A stretch of DNA of 64,000 nucleotides, taken from contig OY821520.1 in the NCBI GenBank assembly GCA_963682025.1, forward strand, positions 243,781,007-243,845,006, given 5' to 3'. Shown here in pieces: positions 34,834 through 46,942 of this stretch. Below the pieces are notes generated by a model, which saw nothing but the letters and a program-made list of their open reading frames with translations, ran no database searches and was not told the origin of the DNA. The number at the start of each line of letters is the position of its first letter. Position 1 is the stretch's first letter. Source of the stretch: Cordilura impudica. Its lineage: Eukaryota; Arthropoda; Insecta; Diptera; Scathophagidae. Both the position numbers and the translations under genes were made by a program.

Positions 34834-34960
34834 TGTTTTTGCAAAATCATAATTTTTTTGAACAAAGCAAGCAGTACTTGCTGCTGTTGGATTAACATTA
34901 CATTTTTCACAACTGAGTGAAGCAGGAACGCGCTCTTTCGTTGGATTTAACAGTTAGATA

Positions 34961-35499
34961 ATTTTTGTTGTAAAATGTAAACTATTTGTTTAGCATGTTG
35001 AGTCCATATGTCCTTATTAAAATAAATAAAGCAAAGCGTATAATCAAACTTTGTCTATATTTTTTTGTATCCTTCAATGTTATATTATACTCTTTTTTTG
35101 TATATTTGGAAACACCACTATATGGGAATTTACATAATTTAATGCTATATGGTATGTATATATTAATTGGATTTACAATTTTTTATTATTTTCATTTCTA
35201 TATGGCACTATGGCTATGGTTTTTAAATTGATTTCGACTGCAGCGCGATAAAAATTTCGATCGTTCGCAATGAAGTGTAAAATTAAGACTGTGTATGCAT
35301 TTTAATAATACCTTTTTGAGTGCCGTTGCTATTGTAATGATATATTTTGATTTTATTTTGTGCATATTTTTCGAATGTGTAAAATAATACCATGGAATTG
35401 GAAGCATATATTTTTTTTATTAAGTCCTCCTAGATTCTCAACATTTTCCACCGTCCACCGCCTCTTGATTGTTGGCAAATGTTTTACCGCCGTGCCATT
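34961..35499. other. AT-rich intron between Jockey and mariner remnants
   Basis: Short Phe/Tyr-rich frames only (34986-35231). No known family recognised; part may be 5' sequence of the LINE. Confidence 0.45.
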
Positions 35500-36247
35500 T
35501 TTTCAATTTTGGAAACAGAAAATAAGCCGAGGGACCAAATGTGGCAAATGAGGTGCGAGATGAAGCAATTCTAACTTTAGTTTATGGATTTTGGGCATCA
35601 CAATAGTGGAAGTCCTTTTTTCAATAAAAAGTATCCCACGCAATTCTTCCCTTTCAGCCCACCGTTTCGGCTGTTTCGTTGTCTCAGGTGAGAAGCGGTG
35701 GATCCATGTCTCATCCATGGTTACAAAGAAGTGCCAAAACTTGGCTTTATTGGGAAGAGACATCGCCAAACACTCTCTTGAAATATCTTCACGACGCTAT
35801 TTTTGTTCTTTTGTGAGCAAACGCGGCACCCATCTTGCGGACGGTTTTCGCATCTTAAAATTTTCGGCCAATATGCAATATATAGCACTTTTCGAAATGC
35901 CTGTAATTTCAGCTAGCTCATACACCTTCAGCCGACGATCATCCAATAACATTTTGCGGATTTTGTTAACCGTTTCTAGCGTGGCAGCATCAATTGGTTG
36001 ACCACTACGGTGTACATCTTGGCAGCTCGTAGGGCCCCGTTTATTTTATAGTCGTAAATGAAGGTGCAGACTCCCTAAGAGTATTATATAGCTTGGCTTT
36101 AATATTGGTTGGACTGAGACCTTTCAAATGAACGTACAGAATTGCATAACGGTGATCAACTTTTTATATATTCACTGAAACTTAACCTTTTTTCAAACTA
36201 CTGCCACCATCTATACGTCAGGTCGGGTTGTTCTGGCACCGCCCTCG
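35500..36247 (-). mobile_element. mariner-type DNA transposon remnant
   Basis: On the minus strand, pieces of a mariner transposase appear in order with frame changes: GLSPTNIKAKLYNTLRESAP, an N-terminal helix-turn-helix portion (TLETVNKIRKMLLDD, ELAEITGISKSAIY), RKPSARWVPRLLT, and FVTMDETWIHRFSPETTKQ. The latter is the first catalytic Asp block of mariner (DETW). A short C-terminal piece follows (MPKIHKLKLELL). The segment holding the second catalytic Asp (HQDNAPAH-type) is deleted. The 5' outer end at 36247-36216 reads CGAGGGCGGTGCCAGAACAA followed by CCCGACCTGACG, next to TA. No 3' terminus was found. Confidence 0.8.
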
Positions 36248-36386
36248 TTAAATATATGTAGGTAATCTGGGTATCAATAATTTTGATATTGATAATTTGT
36301 GTACAAAGAAGTTTGAGTTACGAAAATTTAAGATATAATCCCGGCTATAGAAAAAACCGCCCAATGAAACATCGCCAAAAAAAATT
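36248..36386. other. Short intron segment between mariner and R6
   Basis: AT-rich, with nothing recognisable. Confidence 0.4.
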
Positions 36387-36805
36387 AACAAGTAAGAAAA
36401 TTATAGTCGGTCTAGACCGACTATACGATACCCTATTCCATGCGTTAAGAGACCCTATCTCTTAGGCCCAACTAACTGGACATGGAAAATAAGCATAAAC
36501 TAAATTTGATTGGGATTTTTATTAATTTTTTTTGGCTGCAGATATGAAAAAGTTCATATCGGATGCTATTTCTATATGGGGACTAGGCCCAAATATGGAC
36601 CGATCCTGACAATGTTTGTTAAAGTCTCTTGTATTTTGCAAAAATATATACAAATAAAATTTGAGAAGAATCAGTGCAATATTTTTGTTTTTTGATAGAT
36701 TTAAGTGAAGATCGGGAAGCAGCTCTATATGGGACCTATGAGTAAGAGTTGTCCAATAGGGATCATTTTTGGACTACTGATTAATGGATGTAATAAACAC
36801 ATACA
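36387..36805 (+). repeat. Family R interspersed repeat, left half (copy R6), split by a LINE
   Basis: The left end has the perfect palindrome at 36402-36425. The text follows other copies up to GTAATAAACACATACA, then breaks at 36805, where the RTE-like LINE begins. It resumes at 40823 after a duplicated AAACACATACA. Confidence 0.9.
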
Positions 36806-37171
36806 GGTGTTCAGAGTTGTGCATACAAGGTAACGGAACTGATCGTCTTTAACTTGGTAAAGTCCAGAACCAATCCTTGTTCTTGTAAACAGCTAAGAAG
36901 ACTCACGACCTCCGACCCTTCGGGGCAGGTGGATACCGGGCAATGGTATTATAACAACTGTTAAAATACTAGCTAATGTGAGCAACGTGGAACGTCAACG
37001 GCGAAGAAGTGATTGATGTATCACATCTAAGGCGAATGAACCAACCACCCCACCGCTGCGTCTGTCTCATATTGGGCGGCAGCAAACAGCGTCTATACTC
37101 CAGGGGAGCGGCTAAATACACAGAAGGAAAACTATAAACCCTTCAGAAGGCAACGGGAAACCACTGAAGTA

Positions 37172-38023
37172 ATGTCCCTTGAAAACCATACAATGAACAA
37201 TAACAATAACGTACGGCCCTCAATCACCGGAAACACGAGGGTGCTAAGAATCCCCGGAGGTAAAACAAAACAAAAACTCAACATCGGTACATGGAATGTA
37301 CGAAGTCTTTATGAAGCTGGAAAGCTAGCTAATACCATAGCCGAAATGAACAGGCTCAAAATTGACATACTCGGTGTAAGTGGAACGTGGTGGCCAGATA
37401 GTGGAGAATTTGCTTCCCAAAATACGAAAATGTACTATTCAGGCAACCTTAACAATAACCACAGAAATCGCGTGGCAATTATCGTAAAAAATAACATAGC
37501 GAAATGCGTATCCGGATTTATCCCAAAATCAGACAGAGTTATGCTTATAAAGCTAGACGCCAGACCAATAAATATAAATATTATTCAAATTTTTTATGAT
37601 GAAATTAAAGATGTTATGAAAATGACGAAACCTCACGAGATAACCATCATTCAAGGAGATTTCAACGCAAAAGTAGGAGAAGATAAAGTTCCTGGTACAA
37701 CAGGAAATTACGGATTAGAAGAAAGAAATGAAAGAGGCGACAAACTAATCCAATTCTGTAAGGAATACAAAATGACAATAACTAACACACTGTTCTGCCT
37801 TCCGCCAAGACGACTCTATACCTGGAAATCCCCTCAGGATAGAAGAAGTAACATTGTGAGGAATCAAATTGATAACATACTTATAAATAAACGCTATTGC
37901 TCAACTATAGCAAAACCTTCAACGTACCCAGGGGCGGACGTACCATCGGACCACAATCTCCTAATGGCAAACTTGTACCTAAAACTCTCCTTAACCAAAA
38001 GGAGAAAGGTACGCAGGAACTAG
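37172..38023 (+). pseudogene. RTE-like APE endonuclease domain, open but shortened
   Basis: A 283-codon open frame starts near KLNIGTWNVRSLYEAGKL and includes GTWWPDSGEF, IIQGDFNAKVGED and ADVPSDHNLLMANL, which are the Trp-Asn, GDFNA and SDH blocks of AP endonuclease-type LINE nucleases. It is shortened in the middle: NINIIQ runs directly into IFYDEIKD, so the YAPT-type block usually found there is missing. The frame also has G-T-W-W where related elements have E-T-W-W, suggesting loss of the catalytic Glu. The nick activity is probably lost. Confidence 0.8.
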
Positions 38024-40764
38024 ATATGGGAAAACTCGAAGTACCCGCTATTCGAACAAATGTAAAGGAGCGAATAAATCGAGAACTAAATAACGTTAGT
38101 AGAGAAGAGACTGAAAATGTATGGAGTTCTGTTAAAAACACATTAAAATCAATAGCAGACAATACACTGGGAAACAGCGAAAGAGCTCAAAGAAAAAATG
38201 GATGACAATGGAAATATTAGAACTAATGAAAGAAAGTAGCAAATACAAAAACTCAAATTATGAGCTATATTATGAATTAAATAGGGAGATTCAAACGGCA
38301 ATACGGATAGCAAAGAACGAACACCTGAATAGACAATGCCAGGAGATCGAAAGATTACGATACTTGCATGACTACTTTAATCTCCACAAAAAACTAAAAG
38401 AAGCCGCAGGGATATACCGCAAATCAACCACAGTTGTACTATACAACAACAACGAAGCTGTTTTCGATATTACAGAAAATAAGACTATATGTACTGAATA
38501 TATTAGATAAATGTTTACTGATAGAACCCGATCAAATTATGAAGCGCAGATGCAACAACCACTAACAGGATCTTTTATCACTAAAACGGAGGTGGAATCT
38601 GCAGTAAGGTCTATAAGAGACAAAAAAGCCTGTGGTCCTGATGAAATTCCTTCTGAAATACTGTAGTTGATAGACGACGACAATATCCAACTATTAATAG
38701 ATTTGTTTAACTACATCTATGATACGGGTCAATACCCACAAGATTGGCTTAGATCAACATTTATAACCATTCCTAAGAAAAAAACACCCAAAATATTGTA
38801 ATGATTATAGGCTTATCAGCCTAATGAGCCATGCCCTAAAAATATTCCTCAGAATAATTCATTCCAGAATTTATGAAAAATGCGAGAAGGCAATGGGCGC
38901 ATCTCAGTTTGGCTTTAAAGAAGGAATGGGCACCCGCGAAGCACTATTTTCTATACAGATATTGGTTCAGAAATGCAGAAATCTATAGAAAGATGTTTTC
39001 TTGTGCTTTATTGATTACCAATAAGCTTTCGACACAGTGCGACATGATAAAATGATGGAAATTCTTATGTCCATAGGTATAGACGACAAGGAAATTAGAT
39101 GCATTAGGAGCCTGTATTGGCATCAAACAGCGCAAGTAGATATCAACGGTGAGCTGACGGAAAATATAATAATTTCCAGAGGAGTCAGACAAGGCTGTAT
39201 ATTGTCTCCATTATTATTCAATATCTACTCCGAAAAAATTTTGCATGAATCCATCAGCAACGTTTGAAAGGGCATATATATAAACGGCACATTTCTTAAC
39301 AACATTAGATATGCTGATGACACTACCTTACTAGCTGATAGTATGTCGGGGCTTCAAGATCTAGTGGACAAACTGACGACATACAGTGAAGCATACGGTC
39401 TGAAGATTAATATACGAAAAACAAAATACATGATAATTAGCAGAAAAAATAACCACAACATAACCAGCTTAAAAATACAAGACTCCTACGTCGACAGAGT
39501 ACATAGTTTTAAATATAAACAAGTAAGAAAATTATAGTCGGTCTAGACCGACTATATGATACCCTGTACCATGGTTAAAGACCCTATCTTTCGGTCCAAC
39601 TACTTCGATATAGAAAATAAGCATAAACCAAATTTGAGTGCGATTTTTATTAATTTTTTTGGCTGCAGATATGAAAAAGTTCATATCGGATGCTATATCT
39701 ATAAAGGGACTAGGTCAAAAAATGGACCGATCCTGATCATGTTTGGTAAAGTCTCTTGTATTTTGCAAAAATATGTACAAACAAAATTTGAGAAGAATCA
39801 GTGCAATATTTTTGTTTTTTAATAGATTTAACTGAAGATCGGGAAGCAGGTCTATATGGGGTCAAAGGGATCATTTTTGGACTACTCATTAGTGGATGTA
39901 ATGAACGCATACAAACCCAATTTGAGTAAGATCTATATGACAATTTGGATCTTATGGCAATTTATGTCGATTTCATATGGGTAATTTGTATGGGGGCTAG
40001 GTCTGAACATGGACCGATTCTCACTAATTTCAATAGCGTTCATCCCATGGCCGATAAAAGCTTATATACCAAATTTCATCAAAATATATTCATATTTGCG
40101 ACCTGCAGTTTGATTACAAGCTTTACATGGACACACAGACGGACGGACGGACGGACGGACATTGTTGAATCAACTCAGAAAGTGATTCTGATTCGATCGG
40201 TATAATTAAAGATGGGTCTAGGTCAAATATTTTTGGTTGTTACAAACAGCAGCACAAAGTCATTATACCCAAACCACATAGTGGTATAGGGTATAAAAAG
40301 TTTTCACCAGCCATGACATTAATCGTGAAACGAAGTTAAGATTTATCAAGTCATATGTATGGTCAGTCCTGCTATATGCGATGGAGGCATGTACCATTAA
40401 AGCAGTGGACATAAAGAGACTGGAGGCCTTCGAAATGTGGATTTATCGAAGGATACTCAAAATACCATGGACCCATTTTATATCGAATAGCGAAGTTTTA
40501 AGAAAAGTTCACCGCGTAAGAGAACTTGTCCCCACTATAAAGAGACGAAAGACAGCATATTTAGGCCATATTATGAGAAACCCAAAATATAAGATACTAC
40601 AAGTTATTACGAGAGCAAATATTGAAGGAATACCCACTAGAGGCAGAAAGGAAACAACATGGCTTCAAAATATTCAGGCGTGGACTGGTATCCGAGATGT
40701 AGGAAATCTTCTAAGCGAGGCGAGAAATAGAGACGGTTATGCTGAAATTTTAAAAACCTTATGA
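38024..40764 (+). pseudogene. RTE-like reverse transcriptase region, split by an R-family repeat
   Basis: The segments EVESAVRSIRDKKACGPDEI and GQYPQDWLRSTFITIPKKK start the polymerase. GVRQGCILSPLLFNIYSEKI follows, then RYADDTTLLADS, with the catalytic YADD at 39310-39321. Stops occur after SEIL and SISNV, and there are frame changes near 38800 and 39010. R7 (39518-40299) splits the coding region after SFKY. The C-terminal part resumes as INREIKLRFIKSY and MWIYRRILKIPW and ends ILKTL at 40764. Confidence 0.8.
39518..40299 (+). repeat. Family R interspersed repeat, complete (copy R7), nested in the RTE-like LINE
   Basis: The ends are AACAAGTAAGAAAATTATAG and GTGGTATAGGGTATAAAAA. The left palindrome is perfect at 39533-39556. 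A (GGAC)n tract lies at about 40139-40160. It interrupts the reverse transcriptase, so it is younger than the LINE, which is itself younger than R6. Confidence 0.92.
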
Positions 40765-40822
40765 ATTTATTGAAATGTAATTGAACTAACATTTGAAAAT
40801 CGAATAGGCAAATAAAGAAGAG

Positions 40823-41211
40823 AAACACATACAAAACCAATTTGACTAAGATTTATATGATAATTTGGATCTTATGGCAATTTAAGTCGATTCAATAGGG
40901 GTCATTTGTATGGGGGCTAGGTCTGAACATAGACCGATTCTCACCAATTCCAATGGCGTTCATCCTATGGCCGATAAAAGCTTATATACCAAATGTCATC
41001 AAAATACATTCATATTTGCGACCTGCAGTTTGATTACAAGCTTTACGTGGACACAAAGACGGACGGACGGACGGACATCGTTAAATCGAATCAGATAGTG
41101 ATACTGATTCGATCGGTATAATTAAAGATGTGTGTAGGTCAAATATTTTTGGTTGTTACAAACAGCAGCACAAAGTCATTATACCCAAACCACATAGTGG
41201 TATAGGGTATA
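40823..41211 (+). repeat. Family R interspersed repeat, right half (copy R6)
   Basis: After the duplicated AAACACATACA, text resumes as AACCAATTTGACTAAGATTT and continues to TAGTGGTATAGGGTATAATG, with a (GGAC)n tract near 41060-41077. It is the continuation of 36387-36805. Confidence 0.9.
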
Positions 41212-41319
41212 ATGACCCGAAGAAAATGAAAAATCGCAACAAAAAATGGCCCAAAAAAATTAAAAATCGTTGCCCAAAAATAAGAAAAATGGCCCAACAT
41301 AAAAAACTAAAAAAAAATC

Positions 41320-41560
41320 GAAAATTAGAGTCGGTCTAGACAGACTATACGATACCCTACACCAATCGTTTACATACCCTGTCTCTTAGGTTCAACTAAT
41401 TTGATATAGAAAATAATCACAAACCAAATTTGAATGGCATTGTCATTAATATTTTTGCCTTTGAATAAAAGTATTGCAATATTTATATGGGGATTAGGTC
41501 GAAAAATCGACCGAACCTGACCATATTTCGTAAAGTCACTTATTTTTTGTTTAAAAAATT
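41320..41560 (+). repeat. Family R interspersed repeat, left fragment (copy R8)
   Basis: It begins AGAGTCGGTCTAGACAGACT (damaged palindrome) and follows the family through CATAAACCAAATTTGA-like text and ATATTTATATGGGGATTAGG, ending near AAAGTCACTTAT. The rest is missing. Confidence 0.82.
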
Positions 41561-42160
41561 TCATTTATTCTTCCAGCTTGATTTCAATACCTTCAAAGTT
41601 GCCAAAATAGGCCTATTCCGGCCTTTCAAATCGAGTTGGTGTCCTTTTTAACCATCTTAAGCCCTTCCCAACACGGTGCATTTTGTTTTTTTTTTTTAAT
41701 GTAATAAGTCATTTATTTATTTATATTTTAAAATTTCTATTTGTAAGGCACAAACTATAGTCATCGAAAATGGTATAAAGGCAGTGTTTTTTTTTTTGTT
41801 ATATTTGTTGGTACAAATCATTCTATGGCTAACACTTATCAGATATTTCTCCATAAACCAAATGTGAATTAAAAAAAATAAAACAAAATTTTAGAAAAAT
41901 ATAAATTTGGTTTAAACTCTTCATCTAATAGCAAAAATTTGACGGACGCTTTTCGTTTTGACACGGATTCTACTCAATGAAGAGAGACTGAGAGGCATAG
42001 ACTAGCTCTACCTTTAAAGAAAATCGCTTAGCTTTACCTTGGGGGAGAAAAAGATAAAAAACAAGATAAATAAAATATTTCAAAACAAAATAACATACTA
42101 CGAACAAAATCTTTAAAAACTAATTTAAATTAAAAGCTTAGGAGAAGCTAGAAATATTGA
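41561..42160. other. eag intron, unassigned
   Basis: A less AT-rich patch (41575-41680, with AAAATAGGCCTATTCCGGCC) is followed by plain AT-rich intron. I recognise no gene or element end. Confidence 0.45.
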
Positions 42161-45100
42161 TGAAACCAAAAGTTATAAACATAGATGATGAGAAAGCTTA
42201 TATTGAGCCAAAGAGATTGAAGCGAGGTTTTAGCTCATAAAAAGTTAAGTAAAGTGTTTTTAATATACGCAGCTTGAAAGCTTTAAATTGAGCAAAAAAT
42301 TAAGAGAACAAATTAAATAAAGCTCTAAATCTGAAATAGATGCTAAGTGTTTGATTTTGAGTCTGAATAATTTCTTACTGAAACGTATAGAAAAATATTT
42401 AAAAAGTATGGAATTCTTATAAGATTTTATTAATTTATAAAGCTTTCCAATTAAAAGCTGTTTGTTTAAAACATATTCTGACAAAAAAAAAATGGAATTT
42501 AATGCTTTTTTATATTCAAAACTAGAATCAACTCTGTATAAGCCATTTTTGCGGATTTTTAAAGAAGTTGCCCTCTTTAAAAGCAGATACGGCATGCTTT
42601 TGCATTTTGAATATAGGAAAAATGTGTACTTTATGGGCAAAAAAAAAATGAGAGCGTTTCGGGATGTAGAAAATGTCAAAAATTTCAAAAGTCAAAAAGG
42701 TTTTTATAACAGCATAAGTCCTTAAAGAAATGTTAACTAAATTTGTTTTAAATAAAAGCTAATAAAAAGCTCCAAATTATTTAATTCAAGTAGTCAGTTT
42801 AAACTTTAAACGAAAAAAGCTTAACAAAAGCTTTAAATGTCACATATTAGGAAACTCAAAAAAAAAAAATTTTCCAAAATTTTCCAAATAAAAATAAGCT
42901 TTTCTTAAGAAAATGTTCGAAAGATTGTTAAACAAAAAGCTTGCAAAAAGCTGTAAATAAATTAAAGTTAAAAAAAGACAACAAACAAATTTATTGGTTT
43001 CAAAAATACTTGAAAGTTCCATAATTCCTCAAATATTAATGGGCTTTATTAAGACGATGCTTTAAAGTTTATTATAAAAAACCTTTTAAGCCTTCCCGGA
43101 GGCCTACTAAAAGCTGTTATTTTATTTAGAATATATAAAAAAATATCAAATATCGGAAGGAATAAATCCTTAAGTAAAGTGCACTAAATTTAAAACCATT
43201 TAAGAGAAATTAGCATTATAAAGCTTGTTTAAAACAAGAGCAACAAAAAGGGCTTTAAGATATTGTTATTATTAATACATGCAAAGAAGATAATTCAAGC
43301 AAAATTGTAATGAAAGCTTAAAAAAGGTTCAAATAAATCATAATAGCAAACTCATAAAAATTAAATTGAATAAGCTAATTTGAAGGTGTAAAAGTTTTAA
43401 ATTTTCCGGATAACATTATGCTAGTGTTAAGAATATACTTGAAAGATTGTTAAACGAAATGCTTTTGAAAACGCTTTTGTTAATTTTAAACTAAATGAAA
43501 AAATACTAATAGCAAACTTATTGAATTAAAAAGTATTTAAAAGTTCTCTAGATGAGCTTTTCTAAAAAAGATGTAAAAATAAAAAAAAAAACGAAGGAAA
43601 GGCTTTGAAGAAGTATAAATAAAACAAAACGAAAATCAGAGAAACTTGGTAATTGTATTAAGAAACCGATAAACTTTAAAATTTTATTTGAAATGAGTTT
43701 GAAATTAGTAAAAATGAGTGCTAGCAAAAGCTTTTAAAAAAGTAAAATAATAAAATTTTTTCAAATTTTGTAAGTTTTAGCTAGAATTTAAACCAAAAGA
43801 AAGACAAAAAAATCTGTTGAATAAAAAAAAATATTATTTTCCTTCAATTTTAATTAGATTTTTCAAAGAAAACCTTCAAGTTTGTTGAAATTAAAAATAA
43901 AAGGAAAACCTTTTAAATATGTACAAATAATAACAAAAAAAAAAAAAAAAAAAATTAGGAAAATTTTTTTAATTGAATAGAGAAATCAAAAAAGTTTAAA
44001 CATTATTTTTCTTAATTTTGAAATGAGTATTCAAATATAGAAATGAGAATCAAACGAAGCTTAAAATCAAGCTTAAATTAAGAATATGAATATATAAATA
44101 TTTGAATTTTAATGAGCTTTACCTAGAATAAAAACCAAAGAAAGAAAAATTATAAATTTATTGATTTGTTTTAAAGAAAATGCTTCAAAGTTCGTAGAAG
44201 TAAAAACACAAGGAAAACTTTTCAATAATTATAAAAAATGCAATAGTCAAAATAGTGAGCTTGAAATTAGCAAAAAGTAAAAGCTTATGCAGAGCCTAAA
44301 AAACTTTAAACTAAGAATAGCAAGGTAATATTTTAGAGCTTTATCTAGAATTTAAATTAAAAGGCATACAAATAATACATTAAAAAATATATTAGTGTTC
44401 TCTATTTCATCCAATTGAAATAAGATTTTTTAAAAGAAGCTTTAACGTTTTTTGAAATAAAGAGGTCAAGGCAAGGCTTTTATTGGATAATTGAATAAAC
44501 ATATTAAAAGACTTAGTTTACATTTTTTTACATTAGATGAGCTAGAAAACACTCAAAATAAAAGCTTAACAAAAACTTAAAAAAGTTAAAATTTAGAAAT
44601 AGAAATATCCAATCTCTGTGCCAATCTGAATGAGCTTTAGCTTGGCAGATAATTTTAATACAAAACTTACATATGCGCTTGTATATGTTTTAATTATAAA
44701 AGCTTATAAAAAAAATTAATTTTAAAAATCTAGGCTTTTACAAAAATTTTAATATTTTCAAATATAAATGAGCTTTTCTTAAAAACAAAGCGATAACCAT
44801 TTTATTTTGTTCAAATTTAACACAAAATTAACTTAGCTTATTAGCTTCTAAAAGTTTTGTTTCAAAGCTTACTACTACTTTTGTTTTTGGGCTTTGTCTA
44901 AATGATTATGAATAAAAATAACAGTACCGAAAAGCTTTGTAAAACTTTTTAAGCAAAACAAATATCAATGGAGCGATGACAATTTTGCGGCCTTTTCATA
45001 CTAAGACTAAATACAAATGACTTTGAATAAAATATAGTAAAAAGGCTTTCTAGTGGATGTATGTACAACTGCGTGTTGAGTTTCGGTATGTTTTTTTTTT

Positions 45101-45200
45101 TGTTTAAGAAGATGTGTTCGATTTAAAAAAAAATAAAGATGACGACTTAAGTGATTCGTTTCGATATGCAAGTATGTTGTAGTTTTAAATGATTAGCAAA
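42161..45200. repeat. eag intron: degenerate AAAAGCTT-rich repeat field
   Basis: Motifs of the form AAAAGCTTTAAA and TTAAAAAGCT recur throughout some 2.8 kb, often 30-60 bases apart, with little conservation between. It resembles an old, degraded short tandem array. The longer frames at 42260-42725 on both strands lack any family motif, and I treat them as chance frames. Confidence 0.55.
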
Positions 45201-45282
45201 AATGTGCTTAAAATTTAATTGTAATGCATTTTACTAAAGTTAACTTAATTGAGTTTTATTTACAAATGTATTTGCCACATAC

Positions 45283-45482
45283 CTTTTCTGTATCTAATCC
45301 TTTGGTCATGGCCCACGTGGATACCACATAATCCATAACACGTTCACTAAGTGCTTTTGGAACCTCATGTAATTTCATAAACTCACGTACATTATTAAGC
45401 ATATCATGATATTTTGCCGTGGCCGAGGTCATTTGTTGAATAATGGTGGTAACATGACCAAATATAGTGGCATAAAGCAAAG
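45283..45482 (-). CDS. eag: eag exon: S6 end and C-linker
   Basis: This 200-base exon completes the Ala codon and encodes [17 protein letters not shown], the cytoplasmic end of S6 where the gate lies. The C-linker helices follow ([42 protein letters not shown]). The C-linker couples the cytoplasmic ring to the gate in KCNH channels. The acceptor is ataaacag and the donor aag/gtatgt, phase 0. It stands alone between a 6,976-base intron and an intron of almost 20 kb. Confidence 0.96.
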
Positions 45483-46810
45483 CTGTTTATTTGTTTAAAA
45501 GGATATAGAAAAAAAATTACATAAAATTTCATTCATTCATTAGTTGTTTGGGGTGAAACAGAATGATTAAGGATTTCATATTATAGTAATATTATGGCTA
45601 AGTTTAGCATATACTTTCTTAACATTAAATAATTCAAAGTTTTTAGAATTAAACACACGAGCTAGAGCAGTAATAAATGTAAAGCTTTACAATATTGTTG
45701 AAGTTTTCATAAAATAAAAAATAATTACAAAGCAAACAAAAATAATAAGGGTTTTCACTCTTGGTAGTAAAGTACCCTTGTAACCCTTGTAAATGTTGTA
45801 GATATAGTAAAAGTACTATTATTTACAACATCGCAACAACAAAATGTATGAAATGAAAATTAACTACGCTGTGGTTAAAGTACAAGGGTAAAAGGTATAG
45901 TACATTAACAAGACTAAACATTTACAAGACTAAAACAATTGCCAAAAGAATTGTTTAATTTTATTGTTCATTTTTGGTCACTATTAAAATAAATAATAAA
46001 AAATGGATCAAAATAATAAATAAATTAATAATAAAGATGGACCGATAGGTAAATTAAGCATTTTTTGCATTTTTCTAATCTTCAAATGCTTTTTGATATT
46101 TTTTAGTTTTCAAATTGATGGAAAACAAAACAAAAATCAGCTGATTCATTAATTTACAATACATAATACAATATACAGGGAAAAGACGTTCACGCTTTGT
46201 AATATAAAATCGTTGTAAATATAACAGGGTTGTAAATTTAACACCAAGAGTGAATATTTAAGCAGGTTTTTCTAGAATTTTTCTTATTTAAAATTAATTC
46301 TTAAATTATTTTTAGGCTTTTTTAATTTATGACCATAAAAGCTTTTATATTATCTTTACAATAACTAAAAATCTTTCGATGTTATTAGTTTTTCTTAAGA
46401 ATGTTTTGGAAATTAAATTTGGTTAAGCATATATAAATATATTTTATAATTCCGCTGATTTTTGTTTTAAAAGCTTTTTTTAATTCCAATTTTCTTGACT
46501 TTTTAATAACATTGAAGTTAGAATATCCTTGCTTCAACTTCAAAGCTCTTGAAAACTCTTCTACAAAAAGCATTTCTTGGTTTATCTTAAAAGTTCTAAC
46601 CTTAAACATGAAAAAGAAAACTTTCATACTTTAACAACTATGAAGATGGAGAGAATATACACATAATAAAAAAATCTAAAATTTAAAGTTTGTGTTGTTG
46701 TTTTTTTGTTCAAATTTTTTAAAATTAATCCTCTCACGCTTAAAGATATTTTGATGTTGTTTTTGTATTTTGATGTGTAAATATCTATACGCGCAGGGGG
46801 GTAAATTTCT
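45483..46810. other. eag intron, unassigned
   Basis: AT-rich intron. The stretch at 45750-45910 has several GTAAAGTAC/AAGGGTA-like short repeats. No gene or element end recognised. Confidence 0.45.
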
Positions 46811-46816
46811 ATTTCA

Positions 46817-46895
46817 CAATACAATCGCAAAAACAGCGTAACTCATATCGGTGTGAGCTGAAGCAGATAACGCTGTGTGACTTATGATTGTATTG
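46817..46895. repeat. Small hairpin repeat, related to one at 26199-26254
   Basis: CAATACAATC (46817-46826) pairs with GATTGTATTG (46886-46895), and an inner ACAGCG/CGCTGT pair supports a stem. The copy at 26199-26254 has the same arms with ATAA in place of GCAA. It could be a tiny foldback element. Confidence 0.6.
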
Positions 46896-46942
46896 GTGAA
46901 AAAATTATGATATATCATTTTTTTTTTAATGCCACTTTTTTA

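Larger units (their letters stand above)
31614..34960 (-). mobile_element. Jockey-type LINE retrotransposon, degenerate, lacking its 3' part
   Basis: Minus-strand fragments appear in the correct order for a Jockey-clade element: a gag-like ORF1 (34833 down to about 33744), an APE-type endonuclease (33329-33039) and reverse transcriptase (32819 down to 31614). The text stops exactly at the Transib target duplication. The YADD/FADD block and everything after it are absent, also on the far side of the transposon. Multiple frameshifts and stops make it dead. Confidence 0.83.
36806..40822 (+). mobile_element. RTE-like LINE, full-length but broken, flanked by 11-bp target duplication
   Basis: The LINE sits inside copy R6 and is flanked by AAACACATACA (36795-36805 and 40823-40833). 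Without the nested R7 repeat it is about 3.2 kb, the usual size of RTE elements. It has a 5' leader of about 360 bases, an APE endonuclease frame, a reverse transcriptase region with stops and frameshifts, and a C-terminal region (RGRKETTWLQNIQAW) as in RTE-type proteins. It ends AAATAAAGAAGAG with no long poly(A). Placement in RTE rests on recalled similarity. Confidence 0.8.

Noticed and set aside
35591..36001. 136-codon plus-strand frame
   Set aside because: It is the opposite strand of the mariner transposase remnant, which explains its coding-like composition.
42260..42725. 142-codon minus-strand and 87-codon plus-strand frames
   Set aside because: They overlap on opposite strands inside the AAAAGCTT-rich repeat field, lack motifs and have AT-driven composition.
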